17,490 nucleotides of DNA. It comes from Acidimicrobiaceae bacterium. GTDB taxonomy: Bacteria > Actinomycetota > Acidimicrobiia > Acidimicrobiales > Ilumatobacteraceae. Below are positions 7,967 to 14,849 of the stretch, one piece after another (the stretch's first letter is position 1; each line of letters starts with the position of its first letter). The DNA is taken from positions 1 to 17,490 of the forward strand of contig VFMC01000001.1 in assembly GCA_006515795.1 (NCBI GenBank), read 5' to 3'. Below the pieces are notes generated by a model. That model worked only from the letters and a program-made list of their open reading frames with translations. It was not told the DNA's origin and made no database searches. The position numbers and the translations under genes were made by a program.

Positions 7967-8383
7967 ATGTCAGCGTGGCGGGTGACGTTCGCATACGACG
8001 GCGATCGCGTCCGCGTGATCGGCAAGCAGCGCGTCGACACGGTGCCGCCTCCCGACGACTCCGACGCGATTGCCGACGTCGCAGCCGGCTACTGGGTCGA
8101 GGTCCGCGATGCTCGAGGGCAGTCGCTGTATCGCCAGGTGCTCGCCAACCCACTCAACGATCAGCTCGAGGTCTTCTCGGCCGACCCCTCCCAACCGCTG
8201 CACCGGATCGGGGCGCCCCAGCCATCGGCTGTGTTCCAGGTGCTGGTTCCCGACGACCAGGAAGGTCACGACATCGTGCTGCACGGCCGAGCGGTGTCGG
8301 TGGAGGTGAACGAGCGAGCGTCTCGTCAACTGGTGCGATCGCTACTCCGCGAGCAGGACTTCAACCCTGAGAGCCTGGCATGA
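7967..8383 (+). CDS. Small beta-rich hypothetical protein preceding the M64 peptidase
   Basis: The 138-residue protein is not assigned to a named family. The pattern of short alternating hydrophobic strands (YWVEVRDARGQSLYRQVL, FQVLVPDD, HDIVLHGRAVSVEV) suggests a beta-sandwich. The gene starts 6 bases after the preceding stop, and its stop overlaps the peptidase start as ATGA, so translation is probably coupled. Coupling to the peptidase makes a partner, inhibitor or scaffold role possible; this is inference from position only. Confidence 0.85.
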   Translation: MSAWRVTFAYDGDRVRVIGKQRVDTVPPPDDSDAIADVAAGYWVEVRDARGQSLYRQVLANPLNDQLEVFSADPSQPLHRIGAPQPSAVFQVLVPDDQEGHDIVLHGRAVSVEVNERASRQLVRSLLREQDFNPESLA

Positions 8384-9504
8384 GCGCGGCAGATGGCGTG
8401 GTCGTCGGGCGCACGAAGCTCGTCGACCACGGGGCCGATGGCGCCCGATGGTGCCTCGTGATCTTGTCCGACGGGTACAAGACAGCGGAGCTGCCCACGT
8501 TTCACGCCGATGCTGCATCGTTCGTCGACAAGTTGTTCGCGACGCCGCCGTTCACCGAGATGTGGTGCGCGATCAACGTGTACAGAGTCGACGTGTCGTC
8601 GACCGACAGCGGCGCCGACAGCCCGGCAGGGTGCGCCGACGGATCAGTTGGCTCTGGCCTTGCTGCCGCAACGTTCTTCGACTCGACGTTCTGCACCGCT
8701 GGAACACGGCGCCTGCTCGCCGGCGACCAGGGCCTCGCGTTGCTCACCGCCCAGGCGCAAGTGCCGGAGGTCGATGCGACGGTGGTGATCATCAACAGCA
8801 CCGAGTACGGCGGCGCCGGCGGGTCGGTGGCGTTCTTCTCGCGGCATGCCGACGCTTCGGAGATCGGTGTGCACGAGCTCGGCCACTCCGCGTTCTCGCT
8901 CGCCGACGAATACGCCGACCTGAACAACGGCTGGACGGCAGGCGAGCCCCCACAGCCGAACCTCACCACCATCACCGACCGGGCGACCACCAAGTGGGCA
9001 GACCTCGTGGTCGCGACGACCCCACTGCCGACCCAAGCGAACCCGGACTGCACGACCGAGAACGTCGCTGCCAGCCCGGTGCCGGTCGGGTCGGTTGGCT
9101 TGTTCGAGGGCGGCGGAAGGTCGAGATGCGGGGTGTACCGACCCGAGCACCAGTGCCGGATGCGCACGCTCGGCCAACCGTTCTGCCACATCTGCCTACG
9201 GGCGATCAGGCGCCGACTAGCTCCGTTCATGCCCGTCGCGACCGGTCCGCGACTCGGGGTGCAGTTCACCGGCACGGTGCCGGCGAGGGTCACCCAACGG
9301 TGGTTCACCTACGACTGGCCGGCGTGCTGGAACGTGGTCTGGACCGTCACGACGTCGACCCCGGTCACGCCCGGCCCGGGCCTCGATTGGCAGGTCCGGG
9401 TGGAACGTTCGAGCCGAGAACGGATCACCTACTGGATCGACGTCGAGAACCTGACCTCGACGCCGATCGACGTGTCGGCCCGTTACGCCATCGTGGCCGA
9501 GTAG
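8380..9504 (+). CDS. M64-family zinc metallopeptidase with C-terminal add-on domain
   Basis: The 374-residue protein is divided in two. Residues about 10-285 form a peptidase M64 (IgA-peptidase-like) domain with zinc site HELGHSAFSLADEY (165-178; His165, Glu166, His169), the early family block ILSDGYKTAELPTF, and the late Cys-rich block CGVYRPEHQCRMRTLGQPFC. Residues about 291-374 are a separate domain shared with the next gene (GVQFTGTV, RWFT, WNVVWTV, ITYWI). M64 enzymes are known or suspected to cut proteins outside the cell, yet no signal peptide is seen here. The ATG at 8380 overlaps the previous stop. Confidence 0.92.
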   Translation: MSAADGVVVGRTKLVDHGADGARWCLVILSDGYKTAELPTFHADAASFVDKLFATPPFTEMWCAINVYRVDVSSTDSGADSPAGCADGSVGSGLAAATFFDSTFCTAGTRRLLAGDQGLALLTAQAQVPEVDATVVIINSTEYGGAGGSVAFFSRHADASEIGVHELGHSAFSLADEYADLNNGWTAGEPPQPNLTTITDRATTKWADLVVATTPLPTQANPDCTTENVAASPVPVGSVGLFEGGGRSRCGVYRPEHQCRMRTLGQPFCHICLRAIRRRLAPFMPVATGPRLGVQFTGTVPARVTQRWFTYDWPACWNVVWTVTTSTPVTPGPGLDWQVRVERSSRERITYWIDVENLTSTPIDVSARYAIVAE

Positions 9505-9531
9505 ACGACCGACGTACGAAGGAGCATCGCC

Positions 9532-9786
9532 ATGCGTGTTGGAGTGCAGTTCACAGGTACGGTCGGCGCCAACGCGACTGGCCGATGGTTCACCCATTCC
9601 TGGCCGCCTGATTGGAACGTGGTGTGGACCGTCGTGCCGACCACGCCGGCGCCAGGCGCGCCGCAGATCGAGTGGGACATCGAAGTGCAGCGCGCCTCGG
9701 CGACGGCGATCACGTACTGGATCGAGGTGAAGAACTTGACTGCCGCACCCGTCGCCGTCGAGGGACGGTTCGCGTCGTTTCCGTGA
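9532..9786 (+). CDS. Stand-alone copy of the M64 protein's C-terminal domain
   Basis: The 84-residue protein aligns without gaps to residues about 292-374 of the upstream peptidase; by hand count about half of the positions are identical, including GVQFTGTV, RWFT, WNVVWTV, ITYWI and NLT. The domain has regular strand-like spacing and six tryptophans and is probably a small beta-sandwich. The start is well placed 7 bases after GAAGGAG (9518-9524). It may bind the same target as the peptidase's tail or pair with that tail. Its last 77 bases overlap the convergent SARP gene. Confidence 0.88.
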   Translation: MRVGVQFTGTVGANATGRWFTHSWPPDWNVVWTVVPTTPAPGAPQIEWDIEVQRASATAITYWIEVKNLTAAPVAVEGRFASFP

Positions 9787-10564
9787 TCGGCGAAGCGGTG
9801 CTCCGGGATGCACTGTGCTGAGATGCGGTGATCCGAGCTGCGGTGCTTGAACCGGCGGGATCGAGCGGCGACCCGACGAGCACGCGGAGCTCGTCCGATG
9901 GCTGGATGCCCAGTTCGTCCCACAGCAGCTCGCGGTAGCGGTCGTACTGGCGCCGAGCTTCTGACACGTTGCCCTCGGCGAGGTGTGCCGACACGAGCAG
10001 GCGTTGTGCGCTCTCGCGCAACGGCTCGGCCGAAACCGCCATCAGGCCGACATCGACGGCCTCACCGTTTCGGCCGGCACAGCGCAGCTTGTCGCAGAGG
10101 GCCTCGAGGGCATGCACGCGGAGCTGACGGAGGCGCTCGCGTTCGCCCTCGATCCACTCCTCGTCCCAATCGGGAAGCAGGTCTCCGAGCATCACGGTCG
10201 GGTCGGTGTCGCACTCGTCGAGCTCGGTGTCGGGCCGGATCAGGCTGCGGGCCTGGCTGGTGAGGTGACGCAGATCGACGTCGACGTCGGGCGACAGCGC
10301 CAGGTAGCTCCCGTCGATCACCAGACAGCCGCCGAGCACCCGCCGGCCCCGCCAGAGCGCGTTGCGAAGGTTGGCGGAGGCACGTTCTTCGGTTGCATCC
10401 ATCCAAAGGTGGGTGGCCACGTGTCGACGTGGCTGGGGGCGCTCCTGCACTGCCAGGAACGCCAGCACGCGTTCGACGTTGGCGGGCACGGTGACCCCGA
10501 CCCGGTCCACCTGCAGTTCGAAGCAGCGCATCACACAGAGTTGCACGGTCGATCCGTTTGCCAT
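9710..10564 (-). CDS. SARP-family transcriptional regulator (winged HTH plus BTAD)
   Basis: The 284-residue protein begins with an OmpR/PhoB-type winged-helix domain (about 8-95; ERVLAFLAVQ, ATHLWMD, ANLRNALWRGRRVLG) and continues with a bacterial transcriptional activation domain of helical repeats (about 98-235; LLPDWDEEWIEGERERL, EARRQYDRYRELLWDELGIQPS). This two-domain order defines SARP regulators, which usually activate neighbouring operons. The last 50 or so residues are a low-complexity Ser/Thr/Arg tail, encoded where the gene overlaps the end of the five-gene operon. The operon is a plausible target but the genes converge, so this is unproved. Confidence 0.9.
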   Translation of the reverse strand: MANGSTVQLCVMRCFELQVDRVGVTVPANVERVLAFLAVQERPQPRRHVATHLWMDATEERASANLRNALWRGRRVLGGCLVIDGSYLALSPDVDVDLRHLTSQARSLIRPDTELDECDTDPTVMLGDLLPDWDEEWIEGERERLRQLRVHALEALCDKLRCAGRNGEAVDVGLMAVSAEPLRESAQRLLVSAHLAEGNVSEARRQYDRYRELLWDELGIQPSDELRVLVGSPLDPAGSSTAARITASQHSASRSTASPITETTRTVPRRRRVRQSSSSPRSST

Positions 10565-10600
10565 GTCTGCCCCATCTGGTCAGCCAGCCCAGACCCATCT

Positions 10601-10631
10601 TGTAGTTCGCCCGCAGCGAAGTCAAGCGAAC
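10601..10631 (-). promoter_or_regulatory. Candidate SARP promoter/operator
   Basis: Read on the minus strand, the region holds TTCGCT-TGAC-TTCGCT, a direct repeat with a 4-base gap, nested in an inverted repeat GTTCGC (10631-10626) / GCGAAC (10610-10605). A TTGACT hexamer overlaps the repeat and is followed 17 bases later by CAAGAT. SARP proteins bind direct repeats with similar gaps (usually heptamers, 11-base period), so autoregulation is possible; here the period is 10. Confidence 0.35.
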
Positions 10632-10689
10632 ACTCAGCGTGACGGCTACGTCGACGACCTCGTCGACTGCGAGGTGACCCAGAAGCCGG

Positions 10690-11247
10690 TCAGGGCTGAC
10701 GGCCGGCGTGCGCCAGGAGCTTTGCGAGCGGTGGAGCGTCGTCGTCGACGGGCTGTGCGGGCCCGAACATGCCTGCGGCGCGCAGGTCGTCGGTCACCGC
10801 CACCTGGAAGAACGCGTAGGACGCCTCGACGAAGTCAGTGGGTGGATCAAAGGCCTGGCCGGTGGCCTGGGACAGGTCCCACGAATGCACCAGGAGATCG
10901 CCGGCGGCCAACTGCAGCGCAATCACCGCGGGCATGGTGCCGAACGGGAGCGTGACCATCTTGTCGAGGTCGTCGGTCGCCTCCAGCGCGGCGGTGAATC
11001 CGTCGATGGCACCGTGGAACGAGGCGCGGTGGTCTTCTCCGACGAGGTCGGCATCTGGGTCGCCGCCGATGGCCTCGCCACGGAGCCCGGCGGCAAACAT
11101 GTGGCCGCCCCCGATCACATGGTTCAGCAGGTCGCGCACCGCCCAGCTGGCGCACGGCGTCGCTTTGTCGAGCTGGTCTTCGCGAGTGCGGTCGACCAGC
11201 GGGGTGAGTAGTTGCACTGCGGTGACTGCTTGCGTCTTCGGATCCAT
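10690..11247 (-). CDS. TIGR03086/DinB-like metal-binding protein (maleylpyruvate isomerase fold)
   Basis: The 185-residue protein resembles the actinobacterial mycothiol-dependent isomerase/DinB four-helix family. The N-terminal helix is followed by the family block ATPCASWAVRDLLNHVIGGGHMFA, and later comes LLVHSWDLSQATGQ, which normally supplies metal-ligand histidines. Function in the family ranges from maleylpyruvate isomerase to unknown thiol transfer; no specific reaction can be named. The ATG at 11247 follows AAGGAGG (complement of 11252-11258) by 4 bases, which favours it over the longer open frame. The divergent neighbour is the DUF4389 gene. Confidence 0.82.
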   Translation of the reverse strand: MDPKTQAVTAVQLLTPLVDRTREDQLDKATPCASWAVRDLLNHVIGGGHMFAAGLRGEAIGGDPDADLVGEDHRASFHGAIDGFTAALEATDDLDKMVTLPFGTMPAVIALQLAAGDLLVHSWDLSQATGQAFDPPTDFVEASYAFFQVAVTDDLRAAGMFGPAQPVDDDAPPLAKLLAHAGRQP

Positions 11248-11418
11248 GGACCCTCCTTGGCGACACGTCGGAGAGCGCAGACTACACACGGTTCGCGACG
11301 CTTCTGTGCGGCCCGGTGCGGTGTTCGCCGCTCGCGCATGACCTTGTGCCCTGGCGCACTGGGTGCTCGTTCGAGATCTTGGACAACGGGGCGATGCGCG
11401 CTCCCGAGGAGGTCCGTC

Positions 11419-12024
11419 ATGAACCACGTAACCGTCGCCCGCGACCAGCCCTACCTGGTCGTCGACTCCCCGTATGAGCTGGCTCGATGGCGACCGCTCG
11501 TGAACTGGGTGCTGTACATCCCGCACGCCATCATCCTCTACGCGCTCCAGATCCTGGCGCGTGTGGTGTTCTTCGTGTACTGGCTGGTGCTGATCTTCAC
11601 CGGGAAGCTGCACCCCGGCATGTATGGCGTGATGGCGATGTACGAGCGTTACAGCGCTCGTGCCGGCGGATTCCTGATCGGCTACACCGAGACGTATCCG
11701 CCGTTCGACTTCGGCACCGACACGGCCGACAACAACGCCTATCCGTCCATCCGGTTGGTCCTACCGGCCGTACCGGAGTCGGTGCCGCGTTCGGCAGCAC
11801 TGAACGTGCTCACGGCGATTCCCCACTACATCGTGCTGATGATCTACTTCGTCGGCGCCGCGGCTGTGGCGCTGATCGGCTGGTTCGCGGTGCTGTTCAC
11901 CGGCGCCTGGCCCGAGGGCATGCGCGACTTCCTGGTTCGGGTAGGCAACTACTACTACCGCGTCTGGACCTTCGTCACGATGGTCGAGAACGACTACCCG
12001 AAGTTCGGTTTGCCGTCAGCATGA
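11419..12024 (+). CDS. DUF4389 membrane protein
   Basis: The 201-residue protein has two hydrophobic regions (about 28-61 and 126-161), each ending in W-x-x-x-x-F-T-G and followed by a P-x-G-M segment, a Tyr-rich stretch and E-x-YP-x-F. The two halves therefore look like an internal duplication, as is usual in DUF4389 proteins. It is an integral membrane protein of unknown function. ATG 11419 follows GAGGAGG (11406-11412) by 6 bases, which sets the start inside a longer open frame. Confidence 0.88.
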   Translation: MNHVTVARDQPYLVVDSPYELARWRPLVNWVLYIPHAIILYALQILARVVFFVYWLVLIFTGKLHPGMYGVMAMYERYSARAGGFLIGYTETYPPFDFGTDTADNNAYPSIRLVLPAVPESVPRSAALNVLTAIPHYIVLMIYFVGAAAVALIGWFAVLFTGAWPEGMRDFLVRVGNYYYRVWTFVTMVENDYPKFGLPSA

Positions 12025-12066
12025 GCCAGCTTGCTCATCCACGCGAGACCCGATCCCGAGCGGGTC
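12021..12066. terminator. Two adjacent stem-loops, possible bidirectional terminator
   Basis: ATGAGC - 6 bases - GCTCAT (12021-12038) covers the DUF4389 stop, and GACCCG - 8 bases - CGGGTC (12047-12066) reaches the stop of the converging fragment. Neither is followed by a T run, so intrinsic termination is uncertain. Confidence 0.4.
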
Positions 12067-12352
12067 AGGGTGCGATCACCACCAGCGGGGCGGGGATTGA
12101 CACCAGCCGGTTCACCGGGGGCTGTTGCAGGTAGTCGACCACTGCCACCACGACCACTTCGTACTCGCCGGGCCGGAGCATGTAGCCGTTGGCGGGGATG
12201 CAGCTAGCGGTGCCCACGACCAGCCCGACCTCGGTCGACTCGCCCGGCGCCAGCACGGCACCTGCGCCCGGTGCCGGCGAGGACACCGGTTCGGGCCCAT
12301 CCAAGACCCCAATGGCGTCCGTTCCCCTCGGGCCCGGATCTTCTCGGCTCAC
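12065..12352 (-). pseudogene. 3' remnant of a probable secreted beta-sandwich protein
   Basis: About 95 residues in a frame that reads as real protein: PAPGAGAVLAPGESTEVGLV, then PGEYEVVVVAVVDY and SIPAPLVVIAP, typical of the last strands of an exported beta-sandwich domain. No signal peptide, lipobox or good start is present. The only nearby start is a GTG at 12352 without a ribosome site, and the frame runs open into the Doc remnant on the other strand. I take it as the truncated end of a longer gene; a genuine short gene is the alternative. Confidence 0.5.
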
Positions 12353-12375
12353 ATCACTTGCACCATCGACAACAT

Positions 12376-12534
12376 GAGGCAGATTCAGCGTTGCATGCGC
12401 CTCAGGCCCGCTACGGCGACGAGGACTTCTATCCGGACCTGTACGACAAGGCGGCCGTACTCACGTGCCGCCTTGCGTGGAATCATCCGCCGCCCGATGG
12501 CGACAAGCGCGCGGCGTGGGCGTGCCTGTTGCTA
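12376..12534 (+). pseudogene. Fic/Doc-family toxin remnant
   Basis: One frame encodes about 53 residues that match the central part of Doc-type death-on-curing proteins: ADSALHAPQARYGDEDFYP, DLYDKAAVLTCRLAWNH, then PPPDGDKRAAWACLLL. The active loop, normally H-P-(F/L)-x-D-G-N-K-R, reads HPPPDGDKR, with the conserved Asn changed to Asp and the hydrophobic position to Pro. The N-terminal third and the C-terminus are absent, and no antitoxin gene lies upstream. It is therefore a dead fragment. Confidence 0.75.
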
Positions 12535-12590
12535 AGCAGGCACTTCTGGGACGGCCGTCGACCGGGAGGGTTGCCAGCGGTGGCGCGCGA

Positions 12591-13511
12591 TCAGGACGGC
12601 AGGGCTGGGTGGCCCGGCGCGAGCACGTCGGCTCGGCCGTAGTGACCGACGACGTCGAAGTAGCGTTTGGCGTGCAGCGCCCTGCGAAGGTCGCAGTCTG
12701 CGACGATGATCCCCTCTGCGTCATAGAGCGGGCCGGCGATCACGTCGCCGCCGGGCGACACGATGCACGCGCCCCCGCGGCCAAAGACGTCAACGCCGTC
12801 GGGCAACGCCACCGGGAAGTCATCCGGGAACGCGTTCGCCGGGATGAACTGTGGCACGCTGACCACGAATGCCCCTGCCTCGATGGCGATGTGTCGCATC
12901 GACGCAATCCAGCCGTCGCTGTCGTCAGCGGTCGGTGCTAGCCAGATCTGCGGGCCGCCCTGATAGACGCGCCAGCGCGCTAGTGGCATTCGGTTCTCCC
13001 AACAGATGAGGCCCCCTACCCGGGCGCTTCCAGGGAGCTCGACCACACCGAGATCGTCGCCAGCGCCTATCCCGTAGAACACGCGCTCGTGCATCGTGGG
13101 CATCAGCTTGCGATGCCTGTGCAGCACCCCCTCGCTGCCGATCACGAGCAGCGTGTTGTACAGCGTGCCGGGCCGGTCATCCTCGCGTTCGTTGATGCCG
13201 ATGGCGAGATGAACGCCGCGCTCCGCGCACGCCATGGCCAGTCGATCGACCAGCGGCCCGCGGACGTCGATGCTCGACGCCCACATCCGCTCCCACAGCT
13301 CGTCACAGCCCTCGGTCCAGGTCGCCGCCTGCGCCGCCCACGCCCCGCTCGGGTACGCAGACACGAAGCACTCCGGGAAGACCACCAGGGTCGCACCACC
13401 ATCCGCCGCCTCGCCGAGGAGGTCGATGGCCTTGTCGATGGTCGCGTCGGCATCGAGGATCACCGGCGTCGCTTGTACGGCCGCAACACACACCGTCTCG
13501 AGTCCAGCCAT
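12591..13511 (-). CDS. Nitrilase (carbon-nitrogen hydrolase superfamily)
   Basis: The 306-residue protein has the complete nitrilase triad: Glu47 (VVFPECFVSAYP), Lys135 (HRHRKLMPT) and Cys170 (GGLICWENRMPL). The CWEN-x-MPL block and the long R-x-x-Y-x-x-G region are typical of true nitrilases, which convert nitriles to carboxylic acids plus ammonia; the preferred nitrile cannot be told. The start is placed at ATG 13511 (MAGLETVCVAAVQATP) because the open frame further upstream is Arg/Ser-rich and non-coding in style. The ribosome site is weak (GGAAG close to the ATG). It lies 85 bases downstream of the mazF-like gene on the same strand. Confidence 0.92.
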   Translation of the reverse strand: MAGLETVCVAAVQATPVILDADATIDKAIDLLGEAADGGATLVVFPECFVSAYPSGAWAAQAATWTEGCDELWERMWASSIDVRGPLVDRLAMACAERGVHLAIGINEREDDRPGTLYNTLLVIGSEGVLHRHRKLMPTMHERVFYGIGAGDDLGVVELPGSARVGGLICWENRMPLARWRVYQGGPQIWLAPTADDSDGWIASMRHIAIEAGAFVVSVPQFIPANAFPDDFPVALPDGVDVFGRGGACIVSPGGDVIAGPLYDAEGIIVADCDLRRALHAKRYFDVVGHYGRADVLAPGHPALPS

Positions 13512-13596
13512 GCTTCCGATGGTAACCAGCCATCGGCCTCCTTGCCGCCGGCGCCGCATCGCAGGACGAGACTCGTCGGACGAAGACCAGACTGGA

Positions 13597-13914
13597 TCAG
13601 ATGCCGAGGACGGCTCGAAGGCCTTCGTCGATGTCATCGATCAGTACCGCGGGCAGCCTGCCGGCCTGTTTCCCGAGGAGCGACCGGTCGATCAACTCGA
13701 GCCCGAGCGGAACAGCGACCGAGTCTTTCGGCAGCCCGCTTGCCTTGGTGGGAAGCAAAACGTTCCCGGCGATGCCCGCTCGACCGACATTCGAAGTGAT
13801 TGGCACGACGTGGGTCTGCCAGACGTCCACACTGAGCACATCGTCGGAGGACACCACCACACACGGGCGGCGTTTGTCGAGGTCGATCCAGTACACGCCG
13901 CCCCTCGTTACCAC
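13597..13914 (-). CDS. mazF: MazF/PemK-family toxin
   Basis: The 105-residue protein begins VTRGGVYWIDLDKRRPCVVVS, the usual MazF opening with the conserved Arg-Pro of strand 2. It continues with VVPITSN and GNVLLP, and a C-terminal helix after ELIDRSLLGK. MazF enzymes are sequence-specific endoribonucleases. The loop between strands 1 and 2 is shorter than in classical MazF. The GTG start at 13914 overlaps the antitoxin gene's last seven bases (GTGGTAA), so antitoxin and toxin are translated as a pair. Confidence 0.88.
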   Translation of the reverse strand: MVTRGGVYWIDLDKRRPCVVVSSDDVLSVDVWQTHVVPITSNVGRAGIAGNVLLPTKASGLPKDSVAVPLGLELIDRSLLGKQAGRLPAVLIDDIDEGLRAVLGI

Positions 13915-14141
13915 GGCGCGGACCGCTCCATCCGCTCTAGCGCTGCCAACGACTCCGCCACTGTTGGAGGTTGGGCGTTCGCAAGCTCGGCGTCAGCCAG
14001 CAGCTGCTGGGCGAAACCCAACGCGGAGTGGGTAGCGGCGTGATGCCGGAGCTGATCGGCAACCCAAGTAGAGAACGGGACACCGAGCCCGTCAATGATC
14101 GGCACCACGTCCTCCGGCACGCTGATCGTCTTGTTCGGCAT
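13908..14141 (-). CDS. Antitoxin of the MazF-like toxin, ribbon-helix-helix type
   Basis: The 77-residue protein starts MPNKTISVPEDVVPIID, a ribbon-helix-helix strand and first helix, followed by VPFSTWVADQLRHHAA (second helix). It ends in a flexible, charged C-terminal tail that would bind the toxin. Such antitoxins also repress their own operon. The ATG at 14141 is chosen over ATG 14156 because a TATGAT -10-like box lies exactly 6 bases before it, consistent with a leaderless mRNA; neither start has a ribosome site. Confidence 0.85.
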   Translation of the reverse strand: MPNKTISVPEDVVPIIDGLGVPFSTWVADQLRHHAATHSALGFAQQLLADAELANAQPPTVAESLAALERMERSAPW

Positions 14142-14147
14142 GTACGC

Positions 14148-14153
14148 ATCATA
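14148..14153 (-). promoter_or_regulatory. -10-like box of the toxin-antitoxin operon
   Basis: TATGAT on the minus strand, 6 bases before the antitoxin ATG, preceded by a TATG direct repeat. A transcript starting 7 bases downstream would begin at the A of the start codon. No clear -35 box is seen. Confidence 0.45.
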
Positions 14154-14192
14154 CATACATACTCGCCCAGACCGGCGGATCGAACAACCGTG

Positions 14193-14207
14193 CCGCCTGC
14201 GCGGCGG
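14193..14207 (-). terminator. Possible hairpin downstream of tetR
   Basis: CCGCC - 5 bases - GGCGG forms a short all-GC stem in the gap between the TetR gene end and the antitoxin start. No T run follows, so a terminator role is only possible. Confidence 0.25.
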
Positions 14208-14246
14208 TGATCGAGTGGCCGGCGGAGGGCGGTGCTCGATGAGCAG

Positions 14247-14804
14247 CTAGTCGGTGATGAGCGCAATCCAGTGTTCCATGGCGGCGTCGACGGCGGCTCG
14301 GTCTTGAGTCGCGAGCAGGTCGAGGAGCAACCCGCGGGTCACGGCGAGGCCGAGGCGGGCATACTTGGTCGCGGTGTCGGGGGGCACCCCCATTGCTTCG
14401 GCGAGTTTGACCGAGGGGCCGATCCATGACTCGACGACGTCGGTGAGGAACTCGTTCATAGCTGGTCGGTTGTGCAGTGCTTGTGCGTAGACCTCGAAGA
14501 AGAGGCGTTCGTTCGGCCAGAGCGACGGATCCGAGATGTGTCGCCACCACATGCGCAGCACATCTTGGAGTGACATCGACAAGTCAGGTTCCAGATCCTC
14601 GAACGTTGCCAGCTGGCGGCGCTCCACCTCCTTCACGATCGCCGTCCACATGCCGTCCTTCGATCCGAAGTGGTGGCTGAGCATCCGGTGGCTGGTTCCC
14701 AGCTCGGTGGCCAGCCGGCGAAGCGAGAGGTCGGCGAGGCCGTGCTCGGCGACGAAGTCGATCGCCGCGTTGAGGAGCTCCTGACGGACGTCGGGCTTGT
14801 GCAT
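14247..14804 (-). CDS. TetR-family transcriptional regulator
   Basis: The 185-residue protein has an N-terminal TetR helix-turn-helix (about 8-55: LLNAAIDFVAEHGLADLSLR, then RLATELGTSHRMLSHHFGSKDGM) and a helical ligand and dimer domain with many Trp and Phe residues. It probably represses itself and the divergent SRPBCC gene by binding the two palindromes in the 45-base gap. There is no ribosome site before ATG 14804; TACACT lies 6 bases upstream, consistent with a leaderless transcript. Confidence 0.92.
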   Translation of the reverse strand: MHKPDVRQELLNAAIDFVAEHGLADLSLRRLATELGTSHRMLSHHFGSKDGMWTAIVKEVERRQLATFEDLEPDLSMSLQDVLRMWWRHISDPSLWPNERLFFEVYAQALHNRPAMNEFLTDVVESWIGPSVKLAEAMGVPPDTATKYARLGLAVTRGLLLDLLATQDRAAVDAAMEHWIALITD

Positions 14805-14813
14805 CAGAAAAGT

Positions 14814-14827
14814 GTACCACTTGGTTC
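14814..14827. promoter_or_regulatory. TetR operator copy 1
   Basis: GTACCA-CT-TGGTTC, a palindrome with five of six arm positions matching, close to the tetR start. It overlaps the TACACT -10-like box read on the minus strand. Confidence 0.65.
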
Positions 14828-14835
14828 ACGTTGGT

Positions 14836-14849
14836 GTACCATCTGGTAC
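14836..14849. promoter_or_regulatory. TetR operator copy 2
   Basis: GTACCA-TC-TGGTAC, a perfect palindrome ending at the base before the SRPBCC start codon. Its centre is 22 bases from that of copy 1, about two helical turns. It contains TACCAT, a -10-like box 7 bases before the ATG. Confidence 0.7.

Noticed and set aside
8448..9611. Long open frame (387 codons) on the plus strand over the M64 gene
   Set aside because: It is Arg-rich with no recognisable motif; the M64 frame carries the zinc site and family blocks, so this is a shadow of GC-rich coding DNA.
11248..11418. Promoters in the divergent gap between the DinB-like and DUF4389 genes
   Set aside because: Only weak hexamers (for example TAGTCT on the minus strand) are visible; none is convincing enough to annotate.
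13303..13543. AAGGAGG followed by an ATG out of frame with the nitrilase, opening a 76-codon frame
   Set aside because: The spacer is only 3 bases, and the product is Arg/Gly-rich shadow sequence inside the nitrilase gene; it does not look like a real leader peptide.
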